DNA of 53,675 bases from an uncultured Alphaproteobacteria bacterium. Lineage in GTDB: Bacteria; Pseudomonadota; Alphaproteobacteria; RF32; CAG-239. The notes beneath the pieces were generated by a model that made no database searches, was not told the origin of the DNA, and was given only the letters and a program-made list of their open reading frames with translations. Below, piece by piece: positions 53,657 through 53,675 of this stretch (position 1 is its first letter; each line of letters starts with the position of its first letter). The stretch is taken from positions 1 to 53,675 of the forward strand of contig CALYBB010000050.1 in NCBI GenBank assembly GCA_944393715.1, given 5' to 3'. The position numbers were made by a program, and so were the translations under genes.

Positions 53657-53675
53657 ACCCTCCCTTGCGGAGGGT
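53657..53675 (+). terminator. Hairpin after tRNA-Glu, cut by the window end
   Basis: ACCCTCC/GGAGGGT encloses a 5-base loop. The T tract expected of a terminator would lie beyond the last base given, so the call is partial. Confidence 0.6.

Overview
The window looks like a chromosome segment from an AT-leaning, Gram-negative alphaproteobacterium, probably an uncultured, low-oxygen or host-associated lineage. The alphaproteobacterial evidence is the nuoL-nuoM-nuoN-birA-rnj gene order, a lexA gene whose promoter carries the direct-repeat SOS box GTTC-N7-GTTC, and LexA with an Ala-Gly cleavage site. Outer-membrane barrels, an RND pump, lipoproteins and a meso-DAP-type MurE show a diderm envelope. 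A rubredoxin/flavin-reductase pair suggests oxygen-stress handling in a low-oxygen lifestyle. The assignment to a gut lineage is inference only.

Layout. 1-730: a stray tRNA T-arm-like sequence, tRNA-Lys and a small unknown gene. 753-7671: an operon of three very divergent complex I antiporter-like subunits (NuoL, NuoM, NuoN), biotin-protein ligase and RNase J. 7668-13562: a PhoR-like kinase, mutS, a rubredoxin/flavin-reductase/membrane protein/slyX run and tRNA-Pro. 13755-15540: a CNNM/CBS transporter-like protein and a YbaK-type deacylase. 15540-21121: a surface-glycan cluster (two family 2 glycosyltransferases, two methyltransferases, a multispanning protein). 21172-28690: a DUF2934 protein with a basic tail, then glgB-glgX-malQ-HAD phosphatase. 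28723-33724: a TetR-regulated RND efflux operon behind an operator whose arms match the E. coli acrAB operator.

33838-47054 is the most unusual part. It holds a 2051-residue secreted protein built of degenerate cysteine-rich repeats, a convergent 998-residue Lys/Glu-rich protein with an internal duplication, two paralogous outer-membrane barrels (the first with a CPC...CPC extension), an orphan DNA methyltransferase, a cysteine-rich lipoprotein and a small secreted protein. I could assign no known system; a disulfide-rich surface layer or adhesin system is the working inference. 47171-53675 returns to housekeeping: murE, ftsB, a lipoprotein, lexA with its SOS box, class II lysS, a YibQ-type divergent polysaccharide deacetylase and tRNA-Glu.

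Points most worth following are the giant cysteine-rich protein and its neighbours, the loss of proton-path residues in all three Nuo subunits, the apparent ATA start of birA (one G-to-A change would turn an ATGA overlap into ATAA), the split rubredoxin/flavin reductase, and the conserved acrAB-type operator. No insertion sequence, CRISPR array, integrase or rRNA gene was seen. No gene-free stretch exceeds about 300 bases.
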